Origin: Nitrosospira sp. Nsp2
Lineage (GTDB): Bacteria > Pseudomonadota > Gammaproteobacteria > Burkholderiales > Nitrosomonadaceae
Length of the DNA stretch: 64,000 bases
Direction: 5' to 3'
Assembly (NCBI RefSeq): GCF_003050965.1
Contig: NZ_QAOU01000001.1
Coordinates: 496,001-560,000, forward strand
Positions within the stretch are counted from its first letter, which is position 1, and each line of letters opens with the position of its first letter. Below the pieces are notes generated by a model, which saw only the letters and a program-made list of their open reading frames with translations, was not told the origin of the DNA and searched no databases. The translations under genes and the position numbers were made by a program. Below, piece by piece: positions 1-10,632 of this stretch.

Positions 1-209
1 AATCCGTCCATCCCGGCCATTTTCAAATCAAGCAGAATCAGATCGTAATGATTCTGACGGTGCAATTCATAAACCTTGTATGGATCCGTCGTGAATGAAA
101 CAGAAGTATAGCTAGCGACTTCCAGTACGCGTCGTAACAGCAAAACGTTTGATTCCTGATCGTCAACAATCAGTATTTTTGCGTTATGAATCTCGGTTTC
201 GCTGATCAT
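1..209 (-). CDS. Response regulator receiver-domain protein, N-terminal part (gene runs off the left edge)
   Basis: Reading the minus strand from an ATG at 209-207 gives about 69 codons that run off the window. They start MISETEIHNAKILIVDDQES and continue to a DLILLDLKMAGMDG stretch. The paired acidic residues after the first beta strand (IVDDQ) and the Asp at the end of LILLD are the acidic pocket and phospho-acceptor of a CheY-like receiver domain. Only this domain is visible, so the output domain (phosphodiesterase, histidine kinase or DNA binding) cannot be named. Receiver domains of this kind take phosphate from a sensor kinase. The direction of transcription is away from the tRNA gene. 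Confidence 0.85.
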   Translation of the reverse strand, partial: MISETEIHNAKILIVDDQESNVLLLRRVLEVASYTSVSFTTDPYKVYELHRQNHYDLILLDLKMAGMDG

Positions 210-545
210 ATAACTATGTTTTCATCTCTACCTTGCTCATCTTATTAGACATTCAGGTGGTAATTCATGTCCCTGAGTTCATAAGGAGAGAACGGTCGGG
301 CGAACTGGCCGCGGTCGGCAGGCCGCTATCGTATTGTTAATTCCTCACCACAGATTTACCCGTTTCTCATGCTTATTCTTAGCAAATCGCTATTTTGCCG
401 TTATTTCAACCCCCCCTCTGTGCGTTATCTCTCATAACAGCACCATAAAAGTGATTTTGTTGTGCAGAGTTTGAGCAGCGCGCCGCTCGTTTGGCGAGAC
501 CGTGAACGCAATTTGCTCTTTTGAACTGGTCTGGTATAATGCTGG
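210..545. other. Intergenic region between the response regulator and tRNA-fMet
   Basis: This stretch of about 335 bases has no credible coding region. It must hold the promoter of the minus-strand response regulator and holds the tRNA promoter at its right end. A GC-rich imperfect inverted repeat (GGCCGCGGTCGGCAGGCCGC, about 309-328) is the only other structure I see. Confidence 0.5.
513..540 (+). promoter_or_regulatory. Probable sigma-70 promoter of tRNA-fMet
   Basis: A perfect -10 box TATAAT (535-540) lies 16 bp after TTGCTC (513-518), which matches the -35 consensus in four of six positions. The -10 box ends only five bases before the first base of the mature tRNA, so transcription would start at or just inside its 5' end. 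Confidence 0.65.
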
Positions 546-622
<77 letters not shown>

Positions 623-956
623 ACTTCCAAAACGCCGATTTTCATTCAGAGAATCACAACGGCGCCCTCCAGAGTATTAGCTCGCTGAACCGGATGGCTG
701 ACATACGTCCAGGAAATTTGCTCAATCAGGAGCAACTCCGCCCGGATACGAAAAATGAACGCCGCCCCTGTGCGCAATCTTACGTATAAGCAACCTTACC
801 TCTGTAAGCAACATTAACGTAGGGCGGTATCAGCAATTCTTGCTCTGGCCACTACGTTCTATGCTCGTAAGGTTATCCTCGCCGGTATGCGTGTTACAAT
901 ACCTTTCAATAGTATGAAGGTTGGAATTTATTAGTGTCGTACTTTCAGCTTTATAT
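623..956. other. Intergenic region between tRNA-fMet and the 4.5S RNA gene
   Basis: About 330 bases with no convincing gene. Short open frames here have no recognisable family, start signal or hydrophobic pattern. The 4.5S RNA promoter must lie at the right end, but I could not identify an unambiguous -35/-10 pair. Confidence 0.45.
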
Positions 957-1052
957 GGCGGGCCTCCCCGCATTGCATGGTAGTGAACCTGGTCAGGTCC
1001 GGAAGGAAGCAGCCACAGCTATTTTCTGCAAGTGCCGGGGGACAGGCTCGCC
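957..1052 (+). ncRNA. ffs: 4.5S signal recognition particle RNA
   Basis: The conserved SRP domain IV core (GGTCAGGTCCGGAAGGAAGC at 991-1010, then AGCC) is present, with its GGAA tetraloop and the asymmetric loop that binds the Ffh M domain. The ends pair as a long helix: GGCGGGCCT at 957 with AGGCTCGCC ending at 1052. Size, about 96 nt, fits the short bacterial SRP RNA. It acts with Ffh and FtsY in cotranslational targeting of membrane proteins. Placement just upstream of dnaX is common in betaproteobacteria. The ends are set by helix pairing and may be off by a few bases. Confidence 0.95.
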
Positions 1053-1054
1053 AC

Positions 1055-1120
1055 CCATTTTGTTCGAGAAAATGGTCGGGGTGCAATAGAACCAGCAGAG
1101 CCGGCAGCGAGCCGGTTCTG
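1055..1120 (+). other. Two hairpins between the 4.5S RNA gene and dnaX
   Basis: The first hairpin pairs CCATTTT (1055-1061) with AAAATGG (1069-1075). The second pairs CAGAGCCGGC (1096-1105) with GCCGGTTCTG (1111-1120), ten pairs around the loop AGCGA. Neither is followed by a run of T, so neither is a canonical intrinsic terminator. They may stabilise or process the 3' end of the 4.5S transcript, or fold in the dnaX leader. Confidence 0.5.
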
Positions 1121-1196
1121 CCCAACTTCAAGTTGTCAGCACAACAAATCCGCCCTTGCCCTCCGTCGACAATAACTGCCTCTTCTTTTATTCATC

Positions 1197-2882
1197 GTGT
1201 CCCAGACTCAAGTTCTTGCCAGAAAGTGGCGCCCAAAGAGCTTCTCCGAACTGACCGGACAAGACCATGTGGTCAAGGCGCTTACCAACGCCCTTGAACA
1301 ACAGCGGCTGCATCATGCCTATCTTTTTACAGGTACCCGCGGGATCGGCAAGACCACCATCGCGCGCATTTTAGCCAAGGCTCTCAACTGTCGAACGGGA
1401 ATTACCGCGTCACCGTGCGGCATATGTTCCGCCTGTACTGAAATTGACGAGGGGCGCTTCGTTGATTTGCTCGAGGTGGACGCCGCTTCCAATACACAAG
1501 TGGAAAAGATGCGGGAATTGCTGGAGAACGCGCTTTATGCGCCTACAACTGCGCGTTACAAGGTTTACATCATTGACGAAGTTCACATGCTCTCCAAATC
1601 GGCTTTCAATGCGATGCTGAAAACACTGGAGGAGCCGCCGGAGCATGTCAAGTTCATCCTTGCAACGACCGATCCACAGAAGATTCCCGTTACTGTTCTA
1701 TCCCGGTGCCTGCAATTCAACCTGAAGCAGATTCCACCGGGCCTGATTGCCGCCCATCTCAAGTACGTGCTTGAACAGGAACAGATCAGCTGCGATGCGA
1801 TTTCGCTGCAATTGCTCTCGCGCGCCGCGCAAGGCAGCATGCGTGATGCCCTGAGTATCCTGGACCAGGCCATCTCGTTTGGGGAGGGCAAGATCGAAGA
1901 AGCGGGTGTGCGCGACATGCTGGGCGCAATTGATCAGAGTTATCTTTATGATCTGCTTGACGGGTTGGCCCGCAAAGACGGTGCGTATATGCTGGCAATA
2001 GCCGACGCCATGGAAAGCCATAGCGTTTCATTCGATGCGGCGTTGCAGGATCTGGGATCACTTTTGCACCGCATTGCGCTCGCACAGATCGTGCCAGCGG
2101 CTATTGCTGAGGATACGCCGGAGCGAGAGCGCGTTTTTGCGCTGGCAAAAACATTCACCCCGGAAGACATTCAACTGTTCTATCAGATCTCCATCCATGG
2201 CCGCGGCGACTTGAGCAGGGCACCGGACGAATATGCGGGTTTCACGATGACGCTCATGCGCATGCTAGCCTTCATGCCGCAGGATTTCCCGCACACCCTA
2301 TCCCCACCCCCGCCCGCGCCCGCTGTTAAAGCGGGCGCCAAGGGTTCCGATATCGAACGCGGGGTCGATGCAACAGATAAATCTTCACCGCCGCCGGAAA
2401 TGGCAAAGCCAGTCACGACAGAGCCAGTCGCAGCAGCGGCAGCCGCGGAAACGCCAGTGGTGGAAATAGCCGCAGCGCAACCGGACGCTGACACAGACCT
2501 GTTCAGCGGTGACTGGATAGCGGTGGTGCAGGAGTTGAAGCTGAACGGCCTGGCGAAAATGCTAGCCCAGAACAGCGAAGTGAAGCGTGTAGCGTCGAAC
2601 GAAATCGAGGTTTGCGTGCCCGAGACGCATAAGCACCTGCTGAACAAAGACTATCAGGAAAGGGTGCAGACTGCGCTGAGGGCGTATCTGGGCAAGCCCA
2701 TCCGGTTAAAGTTCTCAGTTGGGGTGGTGACAGGGATGACCCCAGCGGAACTGGAGAATCGTGAGAAACAGGAGAGGCAATCTCAGGCCATCACAGCCGT
2801 CGAGTCAGACCCGTTTGTGCGCGAACTGGTGGAGCAATTTGACGCAAAAATAATCGTTTCTTCGATCAAACCCATTCAATAG
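1197..2882 (+). CDS. dnaX: DNA polymerase III subunit tau (clamp-loader ATPase)
   Basis: The 561-residue protein is the AAA+ motor of the replication clamp loader, which opens the beta clamp and organises the replisome. Walker A is GTRGIGKT (46-53), a zinc module uses Cys65, Cys74, Cys77 and Cys80, Walker B is IIDEVH (125-130) and the sensor motif is SRC (169-171). A Pro/Ala-rich linker at about 365-430 precedes the tau-type C-terminal domain that contacts polymerase and helicase. The start is a GTG without a clear ribosome-binding site, chosen because the family begins with xxxQVLARKWRP. I saw no AAAAAAG slippery run like the one that makes gamma in E. coli. ybaB and recR follow, the usual trio. 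Confidence 0.97.
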   Translation: MSQTQVLARKWRPKSFSELTGQDHVVKALTNALEQQRLHHAYLFTGTRGIGKTTIARILAKALNCRTGITASPCGICSACTEIDEGRFVDLLEVDAASNTQVEKMRELLENALYAPTTARYKVYIIDEVHMLSKSAFNAMLKTLEEPPEHVKFILATTDPQKIPVTVLSRCLQFNLKQIPPGLIAAHLKYVLEQEQISCDAISLQLLSRAAQGSMRDALSILDQAISFGEGKIEEAGVRDMLGAIDQSYLYDLLDGLARKDGAYMLAIADAMESHSVSFDAALQDLGSLLHRIALAQIVPAAIAEDTPERERVFALAKTFTPEDIQLFYQISIHGRGDLSRAPDEYAGFTMTLMRMLAFMPQDFPHTLSPPPPAPAVKAGAKGSDIERGVDATDKSSPPPEMAKPVTTEPVAAAAAAETPVVEIAAAQPDADTDLFSGDWIAVVQELKLNGLAKMLAQNSEVKRVASNEIEVCVPETHKHLLNKDYQERVQTALRAYLGKPIRLKFSVGVVTGMTPAELENREKQERQSQAITAVESDPFVRELVEQFDAKIIVSSIKPIQ

Positions 2883-2894
2883 TGGAGGTATAAG

Positions 2895-3221
2895 ATGATG
2901 AAAGGCGGCTTGGGCAATCTGATGAAACAGGCTCAGCAGATGCAGGAGAACATGAAAGCCATGCAGGAAAAGCTGGCCTCGGTGGAAGTCGAGGGGCAGT
3001 CTGGTGCGGGGATGGTGAAAGTGGTAATGACATGCCGTTATGATGTGAAGCGCGTCAGCATCGATAACAGCCTCCTGGGCGATGATAAGGAAATGCTGGA
3101 AGATCTGATAGCAGCCGCGGTAAACGATGCGGTACGGCGAGTCGAATCAACTACCCAGGAAAAGATGGCCGGGTTCACTTCGGGTTTGAATCTGCCACCC
3201 GGAATGAAACTGCCGTTTTGA
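2895..3221 (+). CDS. ybaB: YbaB/EbfC family nucleoid-associated protein
   Basis: A 108-residue protein with the YbaB/EbfC signature: an N-terminal amphipathic helix rich in Met, Gln and Lys ([12 protein letters not shown]), then GxxGAGMVKV and a C-terminal [12 protein letters not shown] tail. Family members form tweezer-like dimers that bind DNA. GGAGG (2884-2888) sits six bases before tandem ATG codons (2895 and 2898), and the gene begins 12 bases after dnaX, so it is almost certainly cotranscribed and linked to replication and repair with dnaX and recR. Confidence 0.95.
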   Translation: MMKGGLGNLMKQAQQMQENMKAMQEKLASVEVEGQSGAGMVKVVMTCRYDVKRVSIDNSLLGDDKEMLEDLIAAAVNDAVRRVESTTQEKMAGFTSGLNLPPGMKLPF

Positions 3222-3292
3222 TCTTGCCGCTTGATCTCGCGCTACGACAGGAGTGCATCAAGCAGTTCCCGTATACTTATGGCCTCAATTGA

Positions 3293-3889
3293 TTGAAAAC
3301 GCCCCATAGCCTGGATGAGTTGATCGATGCGCTGCGCTGTTTGCCCGGCGTCGGTCCCAGGTCCGCGCAGCGTATGGCGTATCACCTCCTGCAGCGCGAT
3401 CACGCTGGTGCTCGGCGACTCGCCAGTTCGCTTGATTATGTGCTGGAGCACATCAGGCACTGCGAGAAGTGCAATAATTTCACCGAAGAGGTCGTCTGCG
3501 AATTATGCCGTTCGCACCATCGGGACGCGACCCTGTTATGCGTCGTCGAAATGCCGGCCGACTTGCTGATGATGGAGCAGGCGCATTGCTATAAAGGCAT
3601 GTATTTCGTATTGATGGGCAGGCTTTCGCCATTGGACGGCGTCGGCCCGCGGGAAATCCACCTCGACCGTCTATTGAAGCGGGCGCAGGACGGCATGGTG
3701 AAGGAAGTTGTGCTGGCGACCAATTTTACGGTTGAAGGCGAGGCCACTGCGCACTATATTGGCGAGCTGCTGCACCACAAGGGCGTGAAAGTCACGCGCA
3801 TTGCACGCGGGCTGCCGGTCGGCGGTGAACTGGAACACGTGGATAGCGGTACGCTCGCGCAGGCAGTGATCGAGCGGCGAGAGGTTTAG
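3293..3889 (+). CDS. recR: Recombination mediator protein RecR
   Basis: This 198-residue protein works with RecO and RecF to load RecA on gapped DNA. It shows the helix-hairpin-helix segment ([20 protein letters not shown], 15-34), a C4 zinc finger at Cys57, Cys60, Cys69 and Cys72, and a Toprim domain over the next hundred residues. The start is fixed: a TTG at 3293 follows immediately after an in-frame TGA (3290-3292), and the protein then begins with the expected [10 protein letters not shown]. It lies 71 bases after ybaB in the same orientation. Confidence 0.96.
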   Translation: MKTPHSLDELIDALRCLPGVGPRSAQRMAYHLLQRDHAGARRLASSLDYVLEHIRHCEKCNNFTEEVVCELCRSHHRDATLLCVVEMPADLLMMEQAHCYKGMYFVLMGRLSPLDGVGPREIHLDRLLKRAQDGMVKEVVLATNFTVEGEATAHYIGELLHHKGVKVTRIARGLPVGGELEHVDSGTLAQAVIERREV

Positions 3890-4076
3890 CACCGGGTTGA
3901 GGACCGGGTTCAGTAACTTAATGATCGTGCGGAGAGAACGACGTCAAACCTTGTCGTGCTCGACCGCGAACTCAATTGACCTCAACGATTCATGCTGAAT
4001 GCACCTTGATGTTGCTTCCGTAACCATAGCGTTATACTTCTGCCTCGCGGCTCGAAGAGCTCGTAAAGAGGCCACA

Positions 4077-5081
4077 ATGAAAGCCAAGTCTCCAAAATTA
4101 ACCAAGACCGCAACACCTTCCGGACGCCCCAGGTCGGCTAAGTCGACCAGGCCGGCAAGATCGCCCCGATCTCCCCTACGGCCAGCGCTGGGGCGGTCCG
4201 AATCGCCCCGATCTCGCCCGTCGCCCCCATTGCCTCAATCTCCTCAATCTCCTCAATCTCCTCAATCACCGAGCCAAGCCGAATCGCTTAGATCGAGCAG
4301 AAAAAACACGTCTGCAAGCGCCGATCTAAAGGCTCGCCCGGAGTCACTCCCCGTAACGCAGAAATTACAAAAGTTGCTGGCGCAGGCAGGGCTGGGCTCC
4401 CGGCGGGAAATGGAAGAACTGATTAGTGCCGGGCAGGCGACCATCAACGGAAAGGTCGCACACATTGGTGATCGTGTCGGGGCCGAAGATGTAGTGCGAG
4501 TGGGAAAGCGCGTGATCCATTCCAAATCCGGCAAACGCCCCCCGCGGGTAATGCTTTATCACAAGCCGGAGGGTGAGATCGTGAGCCGGGATGATCCGCA
4601 GGGTCGCCCATCCGTATTCGACAAACTGCCGCAGATGCAGTCGTCGAAATGGATAGCGATCGGCAGGCTGGATTACAACACCAGCGGCTTGCTTATATTC
4701 ACTACCGATGGAGAATTGGCTAACCGGTTGATGCATCCCCGCTTCGAGGTAGAGCGCGAATATGCGGTGCGAATTATTGGACGCTTAACGCCGGAGCAGA
4801 CGGAACTGCTGACCACCGGGGTTAAACTGGAAGATGGCCTGGCAAAATTCGATTATTTGTCGGACGAAGGCGGTGAAGGTTCCAATCACTGGTACCGCGT
4901 GATACTGAAAGAAGGCAAGAACCGCGAGGTACGCCGTATGTTCGAAGCGGTGGGATTGACGGTAAGCCGGCTTATGCGGGTGCGCTTCGGTCCCATCAAT
5001 CTGCCGCCGCGTCTGAAGCGCGGAAGGTGCCTGGAGTTAAACGAGACCGAGATACGCCGACTGCTGGGGCTGGTCGCCTAG
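4077..5081 (+). CDS. rluB: 23S rRNA pseudouridine synthase, RluB type
   Basis: The enzyme isomerises a uridine in 23S rRNA helix 89 (U2605 in E. coli for RluB). An S4 RNA-binding domain covers residues 93-140 and the catalytic Asp sits in [11 protein letters not shown] (Asp199). Start at ATG 4077 is preferred because GAGG lies five bases upstream; the frame is open further back to 3999. The first 90 residues are a basic, Ser/Pro/Arg-rich tail with a short tandem SPQ repeat (DNA about 4240-4266) absent from E. coli RluB, probably a disordered RNA-binding extension. RluF or RluE cannot be fully excluded, but length and S4 domain favour RluB. Confidence 0.9.
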   Translation: MKAKSPKLTKTATPSGRPRSAKSTRPARSPRSPLRPALGRSESPRSRPSPPLPQSPQSPQSPQSPSQAESLRSSRKNTSASADLKARPESLPVTQKLQKLLAQAGLGSRREMEELISAGQATINGKVAHIGDRVGAEDVVRVGKRVIHSKSGKRPPRVMLYHKPEGEIVSRDDPQGRPSVFDKLPQMQSSKWIAIGRLDYNTSGLLIFTTDGELANRLMHPRFEVEREYAVRIIGRLTPEQTELLTTGVKLEDGLAKFDYLSDEGGEGSNHWYRVILKEGKNREVRRMFEAVGLTVSRLMRVRFGPINLPPRLKRGRCLELNETEIRRLLGLVA

Positions 5082-5112
5082 TTACCCCTGCAATGTCAGG
5101 GAGAGGAAACAA

Positions 5113-6021
5113 TCAGGGGAGCTGGTCTCGTTGCAGCAGGAACACAAACTCGTCCCCAGCACTTGTTTCCAGCCAGGTGAAAGGCACCTCCGGGTAGGCC
5201 CGTTCCAGGCTTTCTCGATTATGGCCGATCTCAACGATTAATACCCCCCGATGGGTTAAATGACCGGCTGCCTCGTTGAGTATTGTCCGCGTAGCTTCCA
5301 GCCCGTCCACCCCGCTTGCCAGCGCGTTTTCGGGTTCATGGCGGTATTCCTCCGGCAGCGCCGCCATCGCCTCCGCGCTGACGTAAGGCGGATTGCTGAT
5401 GATGAGATCATACGTGCGCCCCCCTAATTCCGCAAAAAGATCCGACTGGATCAGATTCACTTGATGCTCCAGGTTGTAATCCGCCACGTTCCTTTGGGCG
5501 ACTTCCAACGCCCCCGGTGAAATGTCAGCCGCATCTATGGTGGCGTTGGGGAACGCGTATGCGAGCAGTATGGCAAGGCAACCGGAACCGGTGCACAGAT
5601 CCAATGCGGAGCGGATTGCACCGGGGTTTTCTATCCACGGCGCAAGTTGTTCCCGCAGCAACTCGGCAATGAAGGAGCGTGGTACGATCACGCGCTCATC
5701 GACGAAAAAGCTGAAATTTCCCAGCCATGCCTCGTTGGTGAGATATGCCGCAGGGATTTTTTCCGACACGCGGCGCTCGATCACCCCCAGCACCTGCTCC
5801 AGCTCAGCCGTGGCAAGCCGGGCGTCGAGAAACGGCTCCAGCCGGTCGAGCGGGAGATGGAGCGTGTGGAGAATGAGATAAGCCGCTTCATCATAGGCCG
5901 AGGCGGAGCCATGGCCGAAAAAGAGGCCGGCTTCGTTAAAGCAGCTTACCGCAAAGCGGAGCAGGTCGCGGATAGTTTGGAGTTGACTTCTGGCTTCTCG
6001 GTACACGTTGATCGCCATCAT
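5113..6021 (-). CDS. prmB: Ribosomal protein L3 glutamine N5-methyltransferase
   Basis: A 302-residue class I SAM methyltransferase. The glycine-rich SAM loop is DLCTGSGCLA (141-150) and the active-site NPPYV (210-214) marks methylation of an amide nitrogen. The segment AYLTNEAWLGNFSFFVDERVIVPR before the SAM domain, of which this is the family signature, separates PrmB/PrmC proteins from DNA methylases, and the N-terminal helical domain fits PrmB rather than release-factor-specific PrmC. Two ATG codons (6021 and 6018) are possible; neither has a good ribosome-binding site. It converges on rluB with a 31-base gap. Confidence 0.9.
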   Translation of the reverse strand: MMAINVYREARSQLQTIRDLLRFAVSCFNEAGLFFGHGSASAYDEAAYLILHTLHLPLDRLEPFLDARLATAELEQVLGVIERRVSEKIPAAYLTNEAWLGNFSFFVDERVIVPRSFIAELLREQLAPWIENPGAIRSALDLCTGSGCLAILLAYAFPNATIDAADISPGALEVAQRNVADYNLEHQVNLIQSDLFAELGGRTYDLIISNPPYVSAEAMAALPEEYRHEPENALASGVDGLEATRTILNEAAGHLTHRGVLIVEIGHNRESLERAYPEVPFTWLETSAGDEFVFLLQRDQLP

Positions 6022-6245
6022 AGGGGATTAAACCGGGCGCTGAGCAGTATTCTGTAATACCTCAAATGAGCTTGATTAACTGCTACGTGGCTGGCTGCAT
6101 GGAATGGTGAAGCTCGACCCTTACCACCAGTCCGGGTTATTGCGCATGCTTGTGCAGAAATATCTACTGTATTTGCGGCGGCTGGCGCTGCGTTTCAAAG
6201 ATGTGCGAGCCATGGTAGCAGGGGGGTGAACGCTCAGAAAAGGAG

Positions 6246-7430
<1,185 letters not shown>

Positions 7431-7443
7431 TCATAATGTTCTG

Positions 7444-8265
7444 CTAAATGCCGCGCAGAAGCTCGTTTATACCGGTCTTGGCCCGTGTTTTGGCGTCCAC
7501 CTGTTTCACGATAACCGCGCAATAAAGGCTGTATTTGCCATCCGCTGAGGGAAGGTTGCCCGAGACAACGACTGATCCGGGCGGAATGCGCCCATAGCTG
7601 ACTTCACCCGTTTCACGATTGTAAATCTTGGTACTCTGGCCGATGTATACCCCCATGGAAATCACCGAGTTCTCGCCGACAATGACGCCCTCGACAATTT
7701 CCGAGCGCGCGCCGATAAAGCAGTTGTCCTCGATTATCGTTGGATTCGCTTGAACGGGTTCGAGCACGCCGCCTATTCCCACACCGCCTGAGAGATGCAC
7801 ATTCTTGCCAACCTGAGCGCATGACCCGACCGTGGCCCAGGTATCGACCATTGCGCCTTCATCGACATACGCACCGATGTTGACGTACGACGGCATTAGT
7901 ACCACATTGCTGGCAATGAACGCGCCTTTTCGCACCGCTGCCGGGGGCACGACGCGGAAGCCGCCATTACGGAAATCCTTGGAACTGTAATCCGCGAATT
8001 TGGACGGAACCTTATCGAAATAGTTGGAAAAACCGCCCTTGATGAAAGTATTGTCCTCTATGCGAAAGGAAAGCAGCACGGCTTTTTTGATCCATTGATA
8101 CGTGTTCCATTCACCGTTTATTTTTTCCGCCACTCGCAGTTTACCGTTGTCGAGCATTTCCAGCACCTGCGCTACGGATTCCTTGAGTTTTGCATCCACA
8201 TTTCGTGGCGTGATCTCGGCACGGCGTTCGAATGCTTCTTCAATGGTACTTTGCAGCTGATCCAT
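7444..8265 (-). CDS. dapD: Tetrahydrodipicolinate N-succinyltransferase
   Basis: Transfers succinyl from succinyl-CoA to tetrahydrodipicolinate. The 273-residue protein has a helical N-terminal domain and then a left-handed beta-helix of hexapeptide repeats from about residue 110 to 215 (for example [20 protein letters not shown]). Length matches the trimeric DapD family (274 in E. coli). AGGA lies five bases before the ATG at 8265. It is the middle gene of the minus-strand dap cluster, so the three succinylase-branch enzymes are made together. Confidence 0.97.
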   Translation of the reverse strand: MDQLQSTIEEAFERRAEITPRNVDAKLKESVAQVLEMLDNGKLRVAEKINGEWNTYQWIKKAVLLSFRIEDNTFIKGGFSNYFDKVPSKFADYSSKDFRNGGFRVVPPAAVRKGAFIASNVVLMPSYVNIGAYVDEGAMVDTWATVGSCAQVGKNVHLSGGVGIGGVLEPVQANPTIIEDNCFIGARSEIVEGVIVGENSVISMGVYIGQSTKIYNRETGEVSYGRIPPGSVVVSGNLPSADGKYSLYCAVIVKQVDAKTRAKTGINELLRGI

Positions 8266-8307
8266 GGTTTTCCTTTGGTTGTTTTGTTGTCCAGGTTTAT
8301 CGCCGGG

Positions 8308-9498
8308 TCAGGCGGATACCAGCATTTTTATCCGTTGGACCGCTTCCACGCACTCCGCCAACGGCGCGACGAGGGCGATGCGGATGAAGTTTTCGCCAGG
8401 GTTGATTCCATTGGCATGCCGCGCAAGGTAGCTTCCCGGCAAAACGGTAACATTATAATTGCGATAGAGCTCACGGGTGAACTGTACGTCGCTACCAGGT
8501 GTCCTTACCCACAGATAAAACGCCGCGTCGGGCATTGACACCTGCAGGCTTTCCTGCAGCGATTTCGTAACGGCCTGAAATTTCTCCCGGTATAGGCGCC
8601 GGTTTTCGACGACGTGATCCTCGTCGTCCCACGCTGATTTGCTCGCCGCCTGGACCGCCGGGTTCATGGCGCTGCCATGGTAGGTACGGTAGAGCAGAAA
8701 TTTCTTGAGTATCGACGCGTCGCCTGCGGCAAACCCTGACCGCATGCCCGGCACATTTGATCTTTTGGACAGGCTGCTGAATACCACCAGCCTGGGAAAG
8801 CCGCTACGGCCCAGACGATGAGCGGCTTCGAGGGCGCCAAGCGGGGGTGCGTCCTCGTCGAAATAAATCTCGGCGTAGCACTCGTCGGAAGCAATGACAA
8901 AACCATAACGATCGGATAATTCGAACAGATATCTCCACTCGTCCATGCTCATTACCCTGCCTGTGGGGTTGCCGGGAGAGCAAACGTAGACCAACTGACA
9001 ACGCGACCAGGTATCCTCGGGCAGTTGTCCATAGTCGAGCGCAAAGTCGTTCTCTGGCATCGTGTTCAGGAAATGGGGAGTAGCACCCGCCAACAAGGCC
9101 GCACCTTCATATATCTGATAAAAAGGATTCGGACACACTACAATTGCCTCTGCCCGGGACGGATCAATCACTGCCTGAGCAAAGGAAAACAGGGCTTCAC
9201 GACTTCCGTTGACCGGAATGACCTGTGTTTCGGGATCAATTTCCGGTAGCCGGTAGCGTCGGGTCAACCACGCTGCAATGCTGGTTCGTAGCGATCGGGC
9301 GCCCAGCGTGGTCGGGTAAACCGCCATGCCGGCAAGATTCTCCGTCACAGCCTGGCGGATGAAATTGGGCGTGGCGTGTTTAGGCTCGCCGATGTGGAGG
9401 CTGATGGGCGAATAGGCCTGCTCCGGCGCCGCCCCCTCAAACAGCTTGTTGAGCTTCTGGAAGGGATAGGGCTGCAGGCGGTCGAGATTGGGATTCAA
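8308..9498 (-). CDS. dapC: Succinyldiaminopimelate transaminase
   Basis: A 396-residue class I/II PLP aminotransferase that makes N-succinyl-L,L-DAP with glutamate as amino donor. The PLP lysine is Lys245 (SSLSKRSNVPGMRSG), with the cofactor-binding Asp205 and Tyr208 in ASDECYAE and the substrate-binding Arg near the C-terminus (FIRIAL). Clustering with dapD and dapE supports DapC rather than an aspartate or tyrosine aminotransferase. The start is a TTG at 9498 without a clear ribosome-binding site. It leads the dap cluster, and a divergent transporter gene starts about 100 bases upstream. Confidence 0.93.
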   Translation of the reverse strand: MNPNLDRLQPYPFQKLNKLFEGAAPEQAYSPISLHIGEPKHATPNFIRQAVTENLAGMAVYPTTLGARSLRTSIAAWLTRRYRLPEIDPETQVIPVNGSREALFSFAQAVIDPSRAEAIVVCPNPFYQIYEGAALLAGATPHFLNTMPENDFALDYGQLPEDTWSRCQLVYVCSPGNPTGRVMSMDEWRYLFELSDRYGFVIASDECYAEIYFDEDAPPLGALEAAHRLGRSGFPRLVVFSSLSKRSNVPGMRSGFAAGDASILKKFLLYRTYHGSAMNPAVQAASKSAWDDEDHVVENRRLYREKFQAVTKSLQESLQVSMPDAAFYLWVRTPGSDVQFTRELYRNYNVTVLPGSYLARHANGINPGENFIRIALVAPLAECVEAVQRIKMLVSA

Positions 9499-9600
9499 TT
9501 TTATGGTTTGGCCTGACTCTTGAAGGAGAATTGCCTAAAAGACGGGGTCCATTGATCGTAGCGGGATTATAAAGTGGCAAGCGTTTTGCTACCAGACAAA

Positions 9601-10485
9601 ATGACTAATCAAAACCAGCAAAATGTGTATCCCGTGTTGGCCCTGCTCGGGGGGGCGGCTATTTGGGGTCTGCTATGGTATCCCTACCGGCTGCTGGAAG
9701 AAGCGGAGGTGAGCGGTCCTATCGCTACCGCGCTCACTTATGTTATCGCATTATTGCTGGGCTTGGCCCTGTTCGGGAGAAACCTGCGAACGTCCCGAAT
9801 TCTATGCGGTAAGCCCCAATTATTGCTCTGGATCGGATTGTGCGCCGGGTGGACTAATCTTGCATACGTGCTCGGCGTGATTCACGGCGAAATCATGCGA
9901 GTTATGCTCTTGTTTTATCTCGCACCGCTTTGGACGATCGTGTTTTCGCGCCTGCTGCTGACCGAAGTGCTCAGTCTGCACGGATACCTGGTTATTGCGT
10001 TGTCTCTGGCTGGGGCGATTGTCATGCTATGGCAACCCCAACAGGGCTTTTCAATGCCTTCGTCTTATGGCGACTGGATGGGATTGTCTGCCGGCTTCAT
10101 GTTCGCCCTCTCAAACGTGATAAGCCGCATGGATCAGGCGCACACCATACAATTGAAGTCGCTTGCGGTGTGGATGGGGGTTACGGTGATTGCCTTCGGC
10201 TACAGCCTTTTTTTGTCGCCGCCATCGCTGGGCAGTGTTCCTGCCGAGATTTATCTGCTCATCCTGGGCGTGGGGGTGGTGGTGTTCGGGCTGAGCGTGG
10301 CGGTGCAATATGGCCTGACGCATGTTTCCGCAAATCGCGCGATTGTCATTATGCTGTTCGAACTGGTCATTGCTGCGCTGGGGGCTTACTTTCTCGCGGG
10401 CGAGGCCATGACAGCGAGAGAATGGATTGGCGGCGCAATGATTATTTCCGCCAGCCTGTTTTCCTCGCGGATGAATCGGGCGTAA
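9601..10485 (+). CDS. EamA (DMT superfamily) transporter
   Basis: An inner-membrane protein with about ten hydrophobic segments arranged as two similar halves, the EamA/DMT pattern. The N-terminal ALLGGAAIWGLLWYPYR and the second-half GLTHVSANRAIVIMLFELV are typical. Family members export amino acids or small metabolites, but the substrate cannot be read from sequence. I chose the ATG at 9601 (294 residues); the frame also opens at a GTG at 9574, and neither start has a strong ribosome-binding site. It diverges from dapC, which might hint at amino-acid metabolism, but that is weak. Confidence 0.85.
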   Translation: MTNQNQQNVYPVLALLGGAAIWGLLWYPYRLLEEAEVSGPIATALTYVIALLLGLALFGRNLRTSRILCGKPQLLLWIGLCAGWTNLAYVLGVIHGEIMRVMLLFYLAPLWTIVFSRLLLTEVLSLHGYLVIALSLAGAIVMLWQPQQGFSMPSSYGDWMGLSAGFMFALSNVISRMDQAHTIQLKSLAVWMGVTVIAFGYSLFLSPPSLGSVPAEIYLLILGVGVVVFGLSVAVQYGLTHVSANRAIVIMLFELVIAALGAYFLAGEAMTAREWIGGAMIISASLFSSRMNRA

Positions 10486-10632
10486 CATAAACCTTTGCCC
10501 GCTGCCCATACGATCCATGCCCCTGCCCTTAGGTGCCGTTATTGACCTTGTTGGTGTTGCCGCCCTTGACGTCCATGCCGGTAACATCGCAATGGTGCCA
10601 ACTTGCGTGCTTCGCATTTTATCTCCGGAATA

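Noticed and set aside
1197-2882. Programmed frameshift in dnaX giving a gamma subunit
   Set aside because: No A-rich slippery run followed by a stem was seen at the expected place; the gene appears to encode only tau.
4240-4266. TCTCCTCAA tandem repeats
   Set aside because: Not a CRISPR or regulatory array; they encode the SPQ repeats in the disordered N-terminus of RluB.
10539-10625. Possible protein remnant on the minus strand between the transporter and dehydrogenase genes
   Set aside because: A tail reading GMDVKGGNTNKVNNGT looks protein-like but is bounded by a stop 29 codons earlier and has no start.
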